Source of the DNA: Maribacter algicola
GTDB lineage: Bacteria > Bacteroidota > Bacteroidia > Flavobacteriales > Flavobacteriaceae
Direction: 5' to 3'
DNA length: 64,000 nucleotides
NCBI RefSeq assembly: GCF_003933245.1
Contig: NZ_QUSX01000002.1
Coordinates: forward strand, 434,001-498,000
Shown here: positions 8,466 to 16,781 of the stretch, piece by piece
Position numbering within the stretch: the stretch's first letter is position 1
Layout: the number at the start of each line of letters is the position of its first letter
Translations under genes and position numbers: made by a program
The notes under the pieces: model-generated
What the model saw: the letters and a program-made list of their open reading frames with translations, nothing else
Database searches by the model: none
What the model was told of the DNA's origin: nothing

Positions 8466-9098
8466 TTAAATTTGGGCAATATTTGGTTTCACATCTAGCC
8501 TTTTTCTTCGATTAACAATCAACAACCAAAAGGACAACATTGTCAAACAACCTACCATAAAAAGCGGCACATAGAACATTTGTGCAGGGTTCACATTCAT
8601 GGCGACGACCAAAGCTCCAGCGGAAATGATACCGGCGAAAATAGCATAGCCTATTTCATCATAAAACCAAGCATAAGGGAAGAAGTGGGCTCCCGTTATA
8701 ATGACATAGGTCATCACGAAATAATCCGGATTGTCCTTTAGTACAAAGAACAAAAAGGGAAAATAGAAGAGCTGGGCAACATTGAGCCACATGCCCAAGG
8801 GCTGTAAGGGGTTTGTTTTGGTATTCCATTGGGTCTTTAGGATTTTGGATAATAAAAATGCCAATGGCAACATAATCATACCTATATAAAAGGTATGGAT
8901 ACTTTTAGCAAAGGGTTCTATGGGCAACGTCCATATATAGGCAATGATACTCCAAATAATGGAGGCTGAAATGATAAAATCAATACCACTTTTGGCATTG
9001 ATAGCCAATTCCAATTTAAGTGCTTTTAAATCCTGCTTTTTCATGATGATTCTGAATTGATTATGAAATAAAAGTAACTTTTGACGAAAGGAATTCAA
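8466..9098 (-). CDS. Multi-pass membrane protein, unknown function
   Basis: The open frame allows 210 aa, but the ATG at 9044 (MKKQDLKALKLELAINAKSG) gives a 192-aa product closer to the neighbour at 7807 and is my preferred start. About six hydrophobic segments follow (FIISASIIWSIIAYIW, FYIGMIMLPLAFLLS, LNVAQLFYFPFLFFVL, YVIITGAHFFPYAWFY, YAIFAGIISAGALVVA, FYVPLFMVGCLTMLSFWLL). The layout of a short charged N-terminal helix and a GAHFFPYAWFYDE motif parallels the HWCGIFHT motif position of its neighbour. Function is not recognised; a duplication of an integral membrane gene is the simplest reading. Confidence 0.7.
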   Translation of the reverse strand: MNSFRQKLLLFHNQFRIIMKKQDLKALKLELAINAKSGIDFIISASIIWSIIAYIWTLPIEPFAKSIHTFYIGMIMLPLAFLLSKILKTQWNTKTNPLQPLGMWLNVAQLFYFPFLFFVLKDNPDYFVMTYVIITGAHFFPYAWFYDEIGYAIFAGIISAGALVVAMNVNPAQMFYVPLFMVGCLTMLSFWLLIVNRRKRLDVKPNIAQI

Positions 9099-9166
9099 TT
9101 TTTAACCTACCCAGTTGTGTGATTTTTGGGATGGAGTGTTGGATTTTTGTAACGATCAATTAAATG

Positions 9167-9688
9167 TTACATTAATCCTTTAAAATCTTCCCGCCTTATG
9201 CCGTAAATCAATTCACCAAGATATTCTCCGTTCTTGTAGACTGTTCTGGGTAATTTCGCTTCCATCGTAAAGCCCGCTTTTACAAGACATTTTTGTGAGG
9301 CGCGATTATATTCAAAGGGTCTAGCAAAAATTCTTTCAATATCAAACCTCTTAAATCCAATAGATAACATTTCCAGAATGACTTTGGTAATGATTCCCTG
9401 TCCCCAAAAAGGTTCGGCCAGCCAATAGCCAATTTCGGCATTTTTCCTATAAATATCTTGTTGTAAATGAAGACCTATGGAGCCCACGGCCGTATTTTGG
9501 ATTTCAATGGCGTAAATAATATCGTACTGGCTCCTATTGGCAGACGCAATAAAGGATTCAGCATCGGCTTTGGTATAGGGAAAAGGAAACTTATCCGTCA
9601 AATATTTGGCAATGTTCTCATTGTTGGCAAAGCGTGCCAAGTTATCTACATCGGTAGCTCTCCAGGGACGAAGGTTAAACGGCTTCAT
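9167..9688 (-). CDS. GNAT family N-acetyltransferase (RimJ/RimL-like)
   Basis: The 173-aa product starts at ATG 9688 (MKPFNLRPWRATDVDNLARF); the longer frame to 9811 adds residues that do not fit the family and would overlap the upstream gene. GNAT features are the N-terminal LRPWRATD strand, the beta-4 region VGSIGLHLQQD, NAEIGYWLAEPFWGQGIITKV (acetyl-CoA pyrophosphate loop GQGI-T), and the C-terminal NRASQKCLVKAGFTMEAKLP and YKNGEYLGELIYGI segments. This is the pattern of ribosomal-protein or small-molecule N-acetyltransferases. The start overlaps the stop of the DUF998 gene by 14 bp, indicating an operon. Confidence 0.9.
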   Translation of the reverse strand: MKPFNLRPWRATDVDNLARFANNENIAKYLTDKFPFPYTKADAESFIASANRSQYDIIYAIEIQNTAVGSIGLHLQQDIYRKNAEIGYWLAEPFWGQGIITKVILEMLSIGFKRFDIERIFARPFEYNRASQKCLVKAGFTMEAKLPRTVYKNGEYLGELIYGIRREDFKGLM

Positions 9689-10292
9689 ATTTCGTGTTGG
9701 GATTTTTATATAAGGTATATGCAGCAATACAAATCCATGAAAAATAGAGCAAAAAGACAATCCGTTGTCCAACGGCAGGATATTCGATAAATACAAATGG
9801 CCATACTCCAATACCTATGGTAAGCCACGTTAAAAGCAATAGCGGCTTTACCACGCTTTTCCATTTCACGGTTTTTTTCATGGGTTTGGGATAGGTAAAG
9901 GCGCCTATGAGAAAAAATAGATAACTCCCCATACTGCCCACGCTATGGAGTAGCATGATGGTGGACTGCCTATTTTCAAAATCGCCTGGAAATATTCCCG
10001 AAATGGCCATAAATACCCCACTTAAAAATATACCGTATAACGGTAGTTTACTTCCAATCTCCTGAACAATGCTTCTGTATAGACCTACAGAAAAAACAGC
10101 AATAAGAAGACCGGGTACTATATAGCCAAAAATATTCCAAATCCATTTATTTGGAGCGTCTAGGGAACCTAGTTCGCTAACGGCCTTCGTTAGAAAGCTA
10201 TATTCAGTCCTCTGATTGGCCATTATAAAATAGGTTGTCCAGAAAATAGCAGGTGCAAGAAAACCTATGAGCGCATACTTTTTGTTTGTCAT
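9675..10292 (-). CDS. DUF998 family membrane protein
   Basis: The 205-aa product has six predicted helices: an N-terminal YALIGFLAPAIFWTTYFIMA, then the conserved loop SELGSLDAPNKWIWN, GYIVPGLLIAVFSVGLYR, LYGIFLSGVFMAISGIFPGD, MLLHSVGSMGSYLFFLIGAF and two C-terminal helices. The motifs S-E-L-G, N-x-x-N/G and G-x-F-P-x-D followed by H-x-x-G are typical of DUF998. Function in the family is unknown. It is the upstream partner of the GNAT gene and lies 60 bp downstream of the Crp/Fnr gene on the same strand. Confidence 0.88.
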   Translation of the reverse strand: MTNKKYALIGFLAPAIFWTTYFIMANQRTEYSFLTKAVSELGSLDAPNKWIWNIFGYIVPGLLIAVFSVGLYRSIVQEIGSKLPLYGIFLSGVFMAISGIFPGDFENRQSTIMLLHSVGSMGSYLFFLIGAFTYPKPMKKTVKWKSVVKPLLLLTWLTIGIGVWPFVFIEYPAVGQRIVFLLYFSWICIAAYTLYKNPNTKYEAV

Positions 10293-10352
10293 AATTTAAA
10301 CTTTCAACATTGCTAAGTTACCCATGTATGGGTTTCGTGCATTTGACTTAAA

Positions 10353-10928
10353 TCAAAAAGTTCCCTTTGCGGCACGTACCCTGCTCAATGTTTCTTGGCT
10401 CATTCCCAAATACGAGGCCAACATGCCTAGGGGCACTCTATACAGTTTATGTTTGGAGGTCTTTTGGAAAAACCCATATCTTTCCAAGGCCGTGTGAAAT
10501 TGTATCGATATGATCCGTTCCGATTGCTGTAGGAAGTAGTTTGAAATTAGCATTCGCCCAAAGCGTTCCATCTCTGGGAAATCCTTAAAGCACCTTTCGA
10601 GGTCCTGAATATGGATACCTATCAATTCCGATGTTTCCAAGGCCTCTATATAGCAATTGTCAGGAACATTCTTCATAAAGCTATAAATAGAGGTAATCCA
10701 CTCGTTTTCCGCACAAAAATTGTCCGTTACTTCCTTTTTGCCCTTCTTGTAGAAAACACGTAGGAGTCCCGCTTCAATAAAATAGGTGTATTCACAAACC
10801 CGCCCTGGCCTGTGTAGAAAGCCACCTTTTTCCAATGTATTGGGTTTTGAAATTTGCGTTAATCTGTCTTGCAATGCGTTGGATAGGGGAATAAATTTCT
10901 TAATATGTGTTATTAGGGAATGGGACAT
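10353..10928 (-). CDS. Crp/Fnr family transcriptional regulator
   Basis: The 191-aa product has an N-terminal cNMP-binding-like beta-barrel (FLHRPGRVCEYTYFIEAGLLRVFY, then TDNFCAENEWITS) and a C-terminal helix-turn-helix with PLGMLASYLGMSQETLSRVR. It lacks the Cys cluster of Fnr and the canonical cAMP R-S loop, so the effector is unknown, as for most Bacteroidota members of this group. It probably controls the adjacent DUF998-GNAT genes, which are on the same strand 60 bp downstream; this is inferred from position. There are about 120 bp of AT-rich sequence upstream. Confidence 0.9.
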   Translation of the reverse strand: MSHSLITHIKKFIPLSNALQDRLTQISKPNTLEKGGFLHRPGRVCEYTYFIEAGLLRVFYKKGKKEVTDNFCAENEWITSIYSFMKNVPDNCYIEALETSELIGIHIQDLERCFKDFPEMERFGRMLISNYFLQQSERIISIQFHTALERYGFFQKTSKHKLYRVPLGMLASYLGMSQETLSRVRAAKGTF

Positions 10929-11047
10929 TTTTTAAAACTAAGTTTTAAATGCGTTGGCATAGTTCAAGGATTACCAAGGTGGATTTTATAATACAACCAA
11001 TTGATTCTACTTTAATTACTAAAAATTTATTAACTGGTTATTTTATT

Positions 11048-11995
11048 TTAATATTTATTTTTTAAAAACGCACCCATTTTTTCATTTACCACTTCCGCTT
11101 GGTCGATGGATAAAAAATGCCCGGCGTTTTGAATAATTTCACCCTTCCCTTTTGGAAGGGAATTGGCAATTTCGACCGTTTTTTCGGTATTGATCATATC
11201 GTCATCACCAATCAGCACCAATAAGGGCATTTGCAAGGATTCCAATTCGTCATTCGAAAAAGGTCGCATGCTGGTGACAAACTTATTTTCTGATTCCAGA
11301 TCCAATCCTAGTTTGTACTGTTTTAAATAAGCATCACTAATATTATCCACATTTTCGGACAAACTTTCCAAACTTTGTGCTATTTGTTTCTCCTTGGAAG
11401 CCAGTAAGGTGACAATGTTTTTCAATAAATCCATACTGGGTTTGATCCAGGTAAAGGTTTGGGCCGGACTCAATAAAATAAGGCTTTTGATCTTGTTTTG
11501 ATTTTTTAGTGCCAAGGTAACCGCCAACCAACCACCTCGGGACGCGCCAATTAAATGGTATTCGTCCAAATCCAAAACATATAAAACCTCCTCATACCAA
11601 TCCGTTACCTTTTCTACGCTTTCCAAATCATTGTACAAATAGGATTTTCCGGGTTCTAAAATGAAGTCAATGGCAAACACCCTGTGGTTCTCGCTAAGAG
11701 ATTCAATATTTGGATACCACATGGTAGAACTGGCATTCATTCCATGAAGCAAAACCACGGGTTCTGCATTTTTAGGACCGCTCACGATAACATGGGCAAT
11801 GCCATTCGTCGTGGTGATGTATAACTCTTCAAAGGATACATCCCATAAGTTTAGGGTTTTGTCATAGGCTTTATAGTAGGCCGCCTTGGAAGGTGAGGGA
11901 TTGGTGATGTACTCCGGTACTTTTTTGTACGCGGCATATTTGTCGGCACAATTCGTGAATAAAAGGAGAGCGGCAAGCAAGTATAACAGTCTCAT
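11048..11995 (-). CDS. Alpha/beta hydrolase lipoprotein
   Basis: I place the start at ATG 11995 because it opens a proper lipoprotein signal (MRLLYLLAALLLFTNCADK); the frame to 12070 adds a second unrelated hydrophobic stretch. The 315-aa product has the oxyanion loop VVLLHGMNASS, nucleophile elbow GASRGGWLA (Ser), acid LVLIGDDDMI and the catalytic His in AGHFLSID. This is a complete Ser-Asp-His triad of a haloperoxidase-like or carboxylesterase-like hydrolase, tethered to the envelope. Substrate is unknown. The neighbour upstream at 12121 is a small secreted protein on the same strand. Confidence 0.85.
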   Translation of the reverse strand: MRLLYLLAALLLFTNCADKYAAYKKVPEYITNPSPSKAAYYKAYDKTLNLWDVSFEELYITTTNGIAHVIVSGPKNAEPVVLLHGMNASSTMWYPNIESLSENHRVFAIDFILEPGKSYLYNDLESVEKVTDWYEEVLYVLDLDEYHLIGASRGGWLAVTLALKNQNKIKSLILLSPAQTFTWIKPSMDLLKNIVTLLASKEKQIAQSLESLSENVDNISDAYLKQYKLGLDLESENKFVTSMRPFSNDELESLQMPLLVLIGDDDMINTEKTVEIANSLPKGKGEIIQNAGHFLSIDQAEVVNEKMGAFLKNKY

Positions 11996-12120
11996 ACCAT
12001 CATTTAAAATAAGGGGATAATATAGTATAAAAAATCTTCTGAAACCTAGGATGCTATTACCGTATAGCAATCAATTGTTGCATTAAGGATCTCATACGCC
12101 AAGTTTGGCCTAAAAGTTTC

Positions 12121-12477
12121 CTATTCTATTATTTTCTCATAATCGACACTTGCTTTTGCCAAGTCTTCCGGATTGGGGTCCAAATACAATTCATACCCCT
12201 TTAAAAGTTTCACTTTTTTGGTTTCGCCTTTTTCAATGGGTATTTCCTCTATGACGTTTTCAGTTTGTTGGATTCTGATAGTAAAGGGCCTATCCCCAAT
12301 ATTTTTGACAATGCCATAGCAATCCTCGCCGTAAAAGGGATTAATTGTTGCGTCCTGACCGGTACCTTTCCCGGTCATGATCATACTTTGGGAAGGTTCC
12401 AATATGAATTCTGTCTGGGCCCTTGCTTCAAAATAAAGTAAGGACAGTAAACAGACTGCTATAATTGATTTTTTCAT
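12121..12477 (-). CDS. Small secreted protein, unknown function
   Basis: The 118-aa product has a clear Sec signal (MKKSIIAVCLLSLLYFEARAQ with cleavage after ARA). The mature part of about 97 residues contains two Cys-free strand-like halves with GEDCYGIVKNIGDRPFTIRI, an immunoglobulin-like or periplasmic beta-sandwich pattern. No family is recognised. It sits between the hydrolase lipoprotein and a small membrane protein, all on the minus strand. Confidence 0.65.
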   Translation of the reverse strand: MKKSIIAVCLLSLLYFEARAQTEFILEPSQSMIMTGKGTGQDATINPFYGEDCYGIVKNIGDRPFTIRIQQTENVIEEIPIEKGETKKVKLLKGYELYLDPNPEDLAKASVDYEKIIE

Positions 12478-12531
12478 TTTATTTTTGATATCTAATTAAA
12501 ATTTAACCGCATAAGCATGAGGCACGCGTTA

Positions 12532-12990
12532 CTAATGGTTAACAGTTTTCTTCTCTTTAAACAACAATGAAATCCAAGATACGATTAATGTAAGTATTGC
12601 TCCAATTCCAATCCCATAGCTCAACCACCAAAACCACCGCATGGCAAGTTGACCACCCTGAAAGATTGTTCTTTCCGAAAAAGTGGAAGAAAGATTGCCA
12701 GAAAGTACATAGGATATTGGAACCCAAAGAATGCCCAACAGTAGTATTATTTTCAAGAATCTTGATAGAATTCCATTGAATTTGCTCGAAGGCTCTCTGA
12801 GGTCTTTGAAGCCCCAATAGATAGTAAAGGGTAATGAAATCATACCAATCCAAGTTATGAAGGTTCCCAAAGGAATTTCATTGTTTTTATCCAGAGCGAT
12901 TGTAAGTAACGGGGAACCGGTAACCAAAAGGATGATTACACTCAAAGTCGAAAATAGACCACTGAAAAAATATAGCTTTCTCATATTCAT
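12532..12990 (-). CDS. Four-helix membrane protein, unknown function
   Basis: The 152-aa product has four hydrophobic segments: LYFFSGLFSTLSVIILLVTG, TFITWIGMISLPFTIYWGF, FLKIILLLGILWVPISYVLS and WLSYGIGIGAILTLIVSWISLLF. An alternative start is ATG 12984 (MRKLYFFS), two codons in. There are no catalytic motifs. It may be co-transcribed with the 12121 gene, 54 bp downstream. Nothing in the sequence indicates a specific role. Confidence 0.65.
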   Translation of the reverse strand: MNMRKLYFFSGLFSTLSVIILLVTGSPLLTIALDKNNEIPLGTFITWIGMISLPFTIYWGFKDLREPSSKFNGILSRFLKIILLLGILWVPISYVLSGNLSSTFSERTIFQGGQLAMRWFWWLSYGIGIGAILTLIVSWISLLFKEKKTVNH

Positions 12991-13080
12991 TTTTGTACTT
13001 GTTGCCAGAAAGGACTTCGTTAAACAACGGTTTTACCTCGAGCAGCACGTTAGTTGCCCCTTCCTTTTAAAGGCCCGGGC

Positions 13081-13209
13081 AAGATGCTCGCGGCAGGGAA
13101 GGGGAAAAGCAAGAAACTTGCATTGATTGCTGTGTCGAACAAGTTGTTGAAACAGGCATTTGCGATTGCCAAATCCCGGCTGCCCTACGATGAGAATTAT
13201 GTATCATAA
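13081..13209 (+). pseudogene. C-terminal remnant of an IS110-family transposase
   Basis: The plus-strand frame is open from 13054 to a TAA at 13207-13209. Its last 42 codons include GKSKKLALIAVSNKLLKQAF followed by AIAKSRLPYDENYVS and the stop, which matches the C-terminal end I know for IS110/IS1111-type transposases (a basic K-S-K-K stretch, N-K-L-[LI]-K-Q-x-F, and a final Y-D-E-x-Y). The catalytic DEDD and Ser domains are absent and an in-frame stop (13051-13053) lies just upstream. This is a decayed insertion, the only transposon trace in the window, at the edge of an AT-rich accessory patch. Confidence 0.7.
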
Positions 13210-13236
13210 TTGAACTAAAAAGACTTATTTTTTAAC

Positions 13237-13552
13237 TCAGTTCTTTGTTGTCATTAGTTTTTTACTATAAAGAATCTCCACTTCAGCTGAATCACAAACT
13301 GTAATCAGGTCCTCACCTTTAAAATCCTTGAGTCTTTCTATACACTTTTCAAATGTCGATTCCTTGTAGTAACTGTCTTGACCTACTTTTAGTCCAATTT
13401 AGGGTGTAAAGTCTCCAATAATTAGGTTTTTTTAGAGCAATATAACCTTCGTTTGATTTAAAGTCATATGTTAGAGCATAATAATTTGTCACTAAAATTC
13501 TATTGCCAGTATTGTTGATTACGGTGGCAACATTTTTGATGCCGTCTTTCAC
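13237..13552 (-). pseudogene. Broken gene, unknown product (frameshift plus stop)
   Basis: On the minus strand a protein-like reading starts near 13552 (KNVATVINNTGNRILVTNY) and runs to a run of seven A at about 13424-13430. Removing one A shifts into a second good frame that reads ALKNLIIGDFTP, then an in-frame TAA, then IGLKVGQDSYYKEST, CIERLKDFKGEDLITVCDSA and ends at TGA 13237. So one frameshift and one nonsense change separate two convincing halves. Upstream, the frame is closed by a TGA right before the GTG at 13552, so the true N-terminus is also lost or elsewhere. It lies next to the transposase remnant. No family is recognised. Confidence 0.45.
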
Positions 13553-13587
13553 TATATAATGTCATTATTTCGTGGGTTTATGAAAGT

Positions 13588-14226
13588 TTAACGTAAAAGG
13601 CACTTTTCTAAACTAGAAATCTCATTATTCGTTATTTTCTCCAAACTTATTTTAGGAAAATTATTGTCAAAAAATGTGTTTAAAGCTTCTATTGTTTCTA
13701 CATCTTCTGCTTTCACAACTAAAATTGGCGATTTTTCGGAAACCAAATCATTTTTACGTTCCCTAAATGTATAGTATGAATATTGCTTGTCAACATTTTG
13801 AACAATTCGGTAAATGTTGTTGATATTTATTCTAGTTGTTTTTAGGCCTACCAAGGTTTTGGTCTGAATTAATCCCTTTTCTTTATTGAAAATTAATTCT
13901 TTTTTGAACCAAAAAGGAAGAGTTATCATCACTAACCCATGTACAATTGCGCTCAATAATACGATTGAACCGATAGTAACAAGTCCATCAGAATCATTCT
14001 CGATATTAAAAATTATCGTTAATCCAATAATGTGTAATACTAGGCTAATAATTAAGACTAAATATGTATAACTAACATTTTTTTTCAATTCTGTTCTAGA
14101 GAATATTGATTTGTGATTATTGGATTTTTTTTCGTCGAATTTATACTCCTTATCTATCTCTTTTAGTAATTGGGAATCTGTAAACTTTTTGTGTTTCTCC
14201 TTTTTTTCGATAATAAAAAATTTCAT
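13588..14226 (-). CDS. Two-helix membrane protein, unknown function
   Basis: The 212-aa product has a Lys/Glu-rich N-terminus (FFIIEKKEKHKKFTDSQLL), two hydrophobic helices around residues 52-70 and 84-104 (YLVLIISLVLHIIGLTIIF and GSIVLLSAIVHGLVMITL) and a soluble C-terminal domain with strand-like NKEKGLIQTKTLVGLKTTRI. The pattern is similar to bacterial PH-like membrane-anchored domains, but I cannot confirm this. Codon use is strikingly AT-rich against most neighbours, in line with acquisition. It lies between a broken gene and a non-coding element with inverted ends. Confidence 0.55.
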   Translation of the reverse strand: MKFFIIEKKEKHKKFTDSQLLKEIDKEYKFDEKKSNNHKSIFSRTELKKNVSYTYLVLIISLVLHIIGLTIIFNIENDSDGLVTIGSIVLLSAIVHGLVMITLPFWFKKELIFNKEKGLIQTKTLVGLKTTRININNIYRIVQNVDKQYSYYTFRERKNDLVSEKSPILVVKAEDVETIEALNTFFDNNFPKISLEKITNNEISSLEKCLLR

Positions 14227-14250
14227 TCAGATTAGGTTTATTTAAATTAA

Positions 14251-14522
14251 TGGCAACGTCTGAGCTAAGCGTAGTGCTGAGGCAAGGAAACTTTTCGTTT
14301 CCGTCCGAGCACGAAGCTAAAGCTTATTGTTTTGATTTATTTTTCTGCTCTAAAGCTAAATCCATAAGATTTAGCGACATCATAAATATACTCACACCTT
14401 TCAGTTTTGCCCTAAAGTCCGCATTACGTTTAGGTTTTGTTGTACTTAGTGCTTTCTGGACAGTTGGTCTCCTAGTAAAACAAGTACGAACAGAATTCTC
14501 CAGATATCAAATTTAGTTGGCA
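14251..14522. repeat. Non-coding element with imperfect inverted ends and a folded core
   Basis: The segment starts TGGCAACGTCTGAG and ends TTTAGTTGGCA; the outer seven bases (TGGCAAC against the complement TGCCAAC) match at six positions. Near the left end a perfect hairpin GGAAAC-TTTTC-GTTTCC lies at 14286-14302, and the arms outside it (GCTAAGCGTAGTGCTGAGGC and GTCCGAGCACGAAGCTAAAGC) can pair imperfectly. It follows the stop of the minus-strand lipoprotein gene, the place where a cassette recombination site would lie. An 88-codon plus-strand frame over it has no protein character. I treat it as a possible mobile-cassette boundary; that is inference. Confidence 0.45.
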
Positions 14523-14564
14523 ATTCCTTTTAATAATCCTCTCCGGTATGAATTTATTACCTAC

Positions 14565-16781
14565 TTAATCCAATAAAAAATGAGGTGCTTTTTGGTAATA
14601 TCCCGGTACAGTTGATTTGAATTTAGATTCCATTACTGGTGACACTAAATATGAGTGACGATTATCTTTGATAACCTTATATAGGTATTCGTCATATGAG
14701 TTTATATTTTCATAGCGTTTTATCTCAACCTGTTGTACCTCCATATTCCCCTGTTCATACAATTCATAAAATCCCCATGTTTTTATTTCTTCAGGAATTT
14801 TTGGAAGTTTGATGTTTTCTGTCTTTTGACTATCAAAAACCAGGCTCCAACGATAACTTATATTTAGTCCTCCTATAACCACATATGGGTCACTATTAAT
14901 AAAAACCTTTCCAACAGTATGGTCCAATCCATTTTTAATTACTTCAATTTCGTTATTTGAATAAGAATAATCTATTGACCAATCTAAAGTATGAAATGAC
15001 GGTGCAAGCTCCCCGGTTCGTTCTGTGTAATAGTCATTAATTCTAACATTGTACTTATAATTAGTAAAAATAGAATTGAAATAATAAGGTATTCCCTCTA
15101 ATCCCTGATAACCATATCCATGTCCGTCAATACGGTGGTAAATATTGTTTTGAAAATCATCATTGCTAAAATAACCCGCAATCCAGTAAGATGATGATTC
15201 AAACGTATCTCCATTGCCTAGAATGGGTTGATAGAATCTTTTTTCTACATTCTGATTTGTAAATAGCTGTGGCGTGAAAACAAAATCCGACGGTATATCC
15301 CAATCAGCAACATAATAACTATATTCATTCAAAGTCAAATTAACTTGAGGAACATAAATGAACTCAGAATTTACGGCGCTTGTCGTACTTCTCCTTCTAT
15401 CTATGCTAAACTCTTCTGTTTCGCTATAGAAACTACCCCCATATCCAAAACCTTCAGAATTCAATGAAATAATATCTTGAGAATCGAAACCTTGAGCTGG
15501 AAACTTTATCGGATTCGTAGGGCTGTAGTCAAATCGCGGATAAGTTTTAAAATTGATTTCTCCTAAAGTGGATGGGGTTAAATTTTGAAGTGTTGTAAAT
15601 TCACTTGAATTACCAAATGCACCTGTGCTATATTCACCTATGGTGAGCATAAATTCCGAATTAGGGCTAATCTCTTCTATAGTTCGCAGTGTTATCTTAT
15701 CGGTATCTTGCATAACTCTTTTACTGTCAAGTAGATTGCCTTCTGCATCGGAAGCAAAAACGTAAATTCTTGCCAATTGTGGGTCGTAAAAATTAGAAGG
15801 GAAATTCAAAGTAATTAACCTTCGATATATTTCGATTGGAATAATTAATTCGGACATATTATCTAAACTATCTGTAGCTATAATCTTTATTGAATTGGCA
15901 CCTGTTCCGAATAAGTTAGGGTCGAAGTCAAAGCTATAGTCTGTCTGATTTGCTAAAGAAACTATGATAGAATCTCCTAAAAACACTTTCAAAGAATCTA
16001 CCTCAGAATATAAATCATTTACATTTGGGCTAATTGTTATAAGGCTATCTATTATTTGATTTTCAACCAATGATTCAATTGTTATTTCAGGTCCAGTGTT
16101 ATCAGAAATAAAGGCTACTTCGAATGTACCGAGATTTTCGCCGGAGTCTAAAGCCTCTATTTTTAAAACGTTTTCGCCATCAGTAAGGTTATTGGTATTA
16201 ATGTTAATTGATAAATTATCAAGTGGTAGGTCAATCAACAGCTCATTGTTTAAAAAAGCCTTTACGGAAGTCAATTCTTGATTATCCATTACATCAAAAG
16301 TTACAGTATTGGTGTCTCCATTAATTACTGCTCCAGCGGATAGGTTAACCCCAGTTATCGTTGGTTTCTCGTTGTCTACATTGATAATTGTGTTCTTTGA
16401 TTCTGAATTACCGGATTTATCCGTAACAACTACCTTCAAAATATAATCTTTAAATGTATTTGTTTTACCTGTTTTAGAAGCTAAAGAAGAAACATCTACG
16501 ATTATGGAATATGGCGCACTAGTGTCTTCACCCACTTTTTCGTCGTCTATAAAAGCTTCTACTTTGGAAATACCGCCTGCATCTTGGGCGTTAATATTGA
16601 TTTCTATTTGATTGCTTACAACAATTGGAATAGCAGATGAATTATTGTTGAAACCGGCAATTGAAAAATTGAAGGTTGGCGCCGTTACATCTGGTTCAGC
16701 AGTAGGGTTTGACGATTCTTTTGAACACGAATATGTAAAGATAAAAGTAATCGTTAAAAGTGCTAGAATTGATTTTTTCAT
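14565..16781 (-). CDS. Large lipoprotein with Ig-like (Big) repeats
   Basis: The 738-aa product has a lipoprotein signal ending TYSCSKESS. Residues about 30-330 form three tandem Ig-like repeats, each with a disulfide-free beta-sandwich pattern: DAGGISKVEAFIDDEKVGE, DNQELTSVKAFLNNELL and DLYSEVDSLKVFLGDSII mark the same strand pair in successive copies. The C-terminal 400 residues are Tyr- and Asn-rich and of no recognised family. The protein is probably surface-exposed and binds something extracellular. AT-rich codon use resembles the adjacent accessory patch. The gene is monocistronic, with 363 bp of non-coding DNA upstream. Confidence 0.7.
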   Translation of the reverse strand: MKKSILALLTITFIFTYSCSKESSNPTAEPDVTAPTFNFSIAGFNNNSSAIPIVVSNQIEININAQDAGGISKVEAFIDDEKVGEDTSAPYSIIVDVSSLASKTGKTNTFKDYILKVVVTDKSGNSESKNTIINVDNEKPTITGVNLSAGAVINGDTNTVTFDVMDNQELTSVKAFLNNELLIDLPLDNLSININTNNLTDGENVLKIEALDSGENLGTFEVAFISDNTGPEITIESLVENQIIDSLITISPNVNDLYSEVDSLKVFLGDSIIVSLANQTDYSFDFDPNLFGTGANSIKIIATDSLDNMSELIIPIEIYRRLITLNFPSNFYDPQLARIYVFASDAEGNLLDSKRVMQDTDKITLRTIEEISPNSEFMLTIGEYSTGAFGNSSEFTTLQNLTPSTLGEINFKTYPRFDYSPTNPIKFPAQGFDSQDIISLNSEGFGYGGSFYSETEEFSIDRRRSTTSAVNSEFIYVPQVNLTLNEYSYYVADWDIPSDFVFTPQLFTNQNVEKRFYQPILGNGDTFESSSYWIAGYFSNDDFQNNIYHRIDGHGYGYQGLEGIPYYFNSIFTNYKYNVRINDYYTERTGELAPSFHTLDWSIDYSYSNNEIEVIKNGLDHTVGKVFINSDPYVVIGGLNISYRWSLVFDSQKTENIKLPKIPEEIKTWGFYELYEQGNMEVQQVEIKRYENINSYDEYLYKVIKDNRHSYLVSPVMESKFKSTVPGYYQKAPHFLLD

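Noticed and set aside
9689..9811. N-terminal extension of the GNAT gene
   Set aside because: The extra residues overlap the DUF998 gene in another frame and do not fit the GNAT start.
14250..14516. 88-aa plus-strand open frame
   Set aside because: It covers the folded element with inverted ends; the reading is a by-product of that element and has no recognisable domain.
14251..14522. Classical integron attC site
   Set aside because: The core boxes RYYYAAC and GTTRRRY are not matched and no integron integrase is present; it is kept only as an unnamed folded element.
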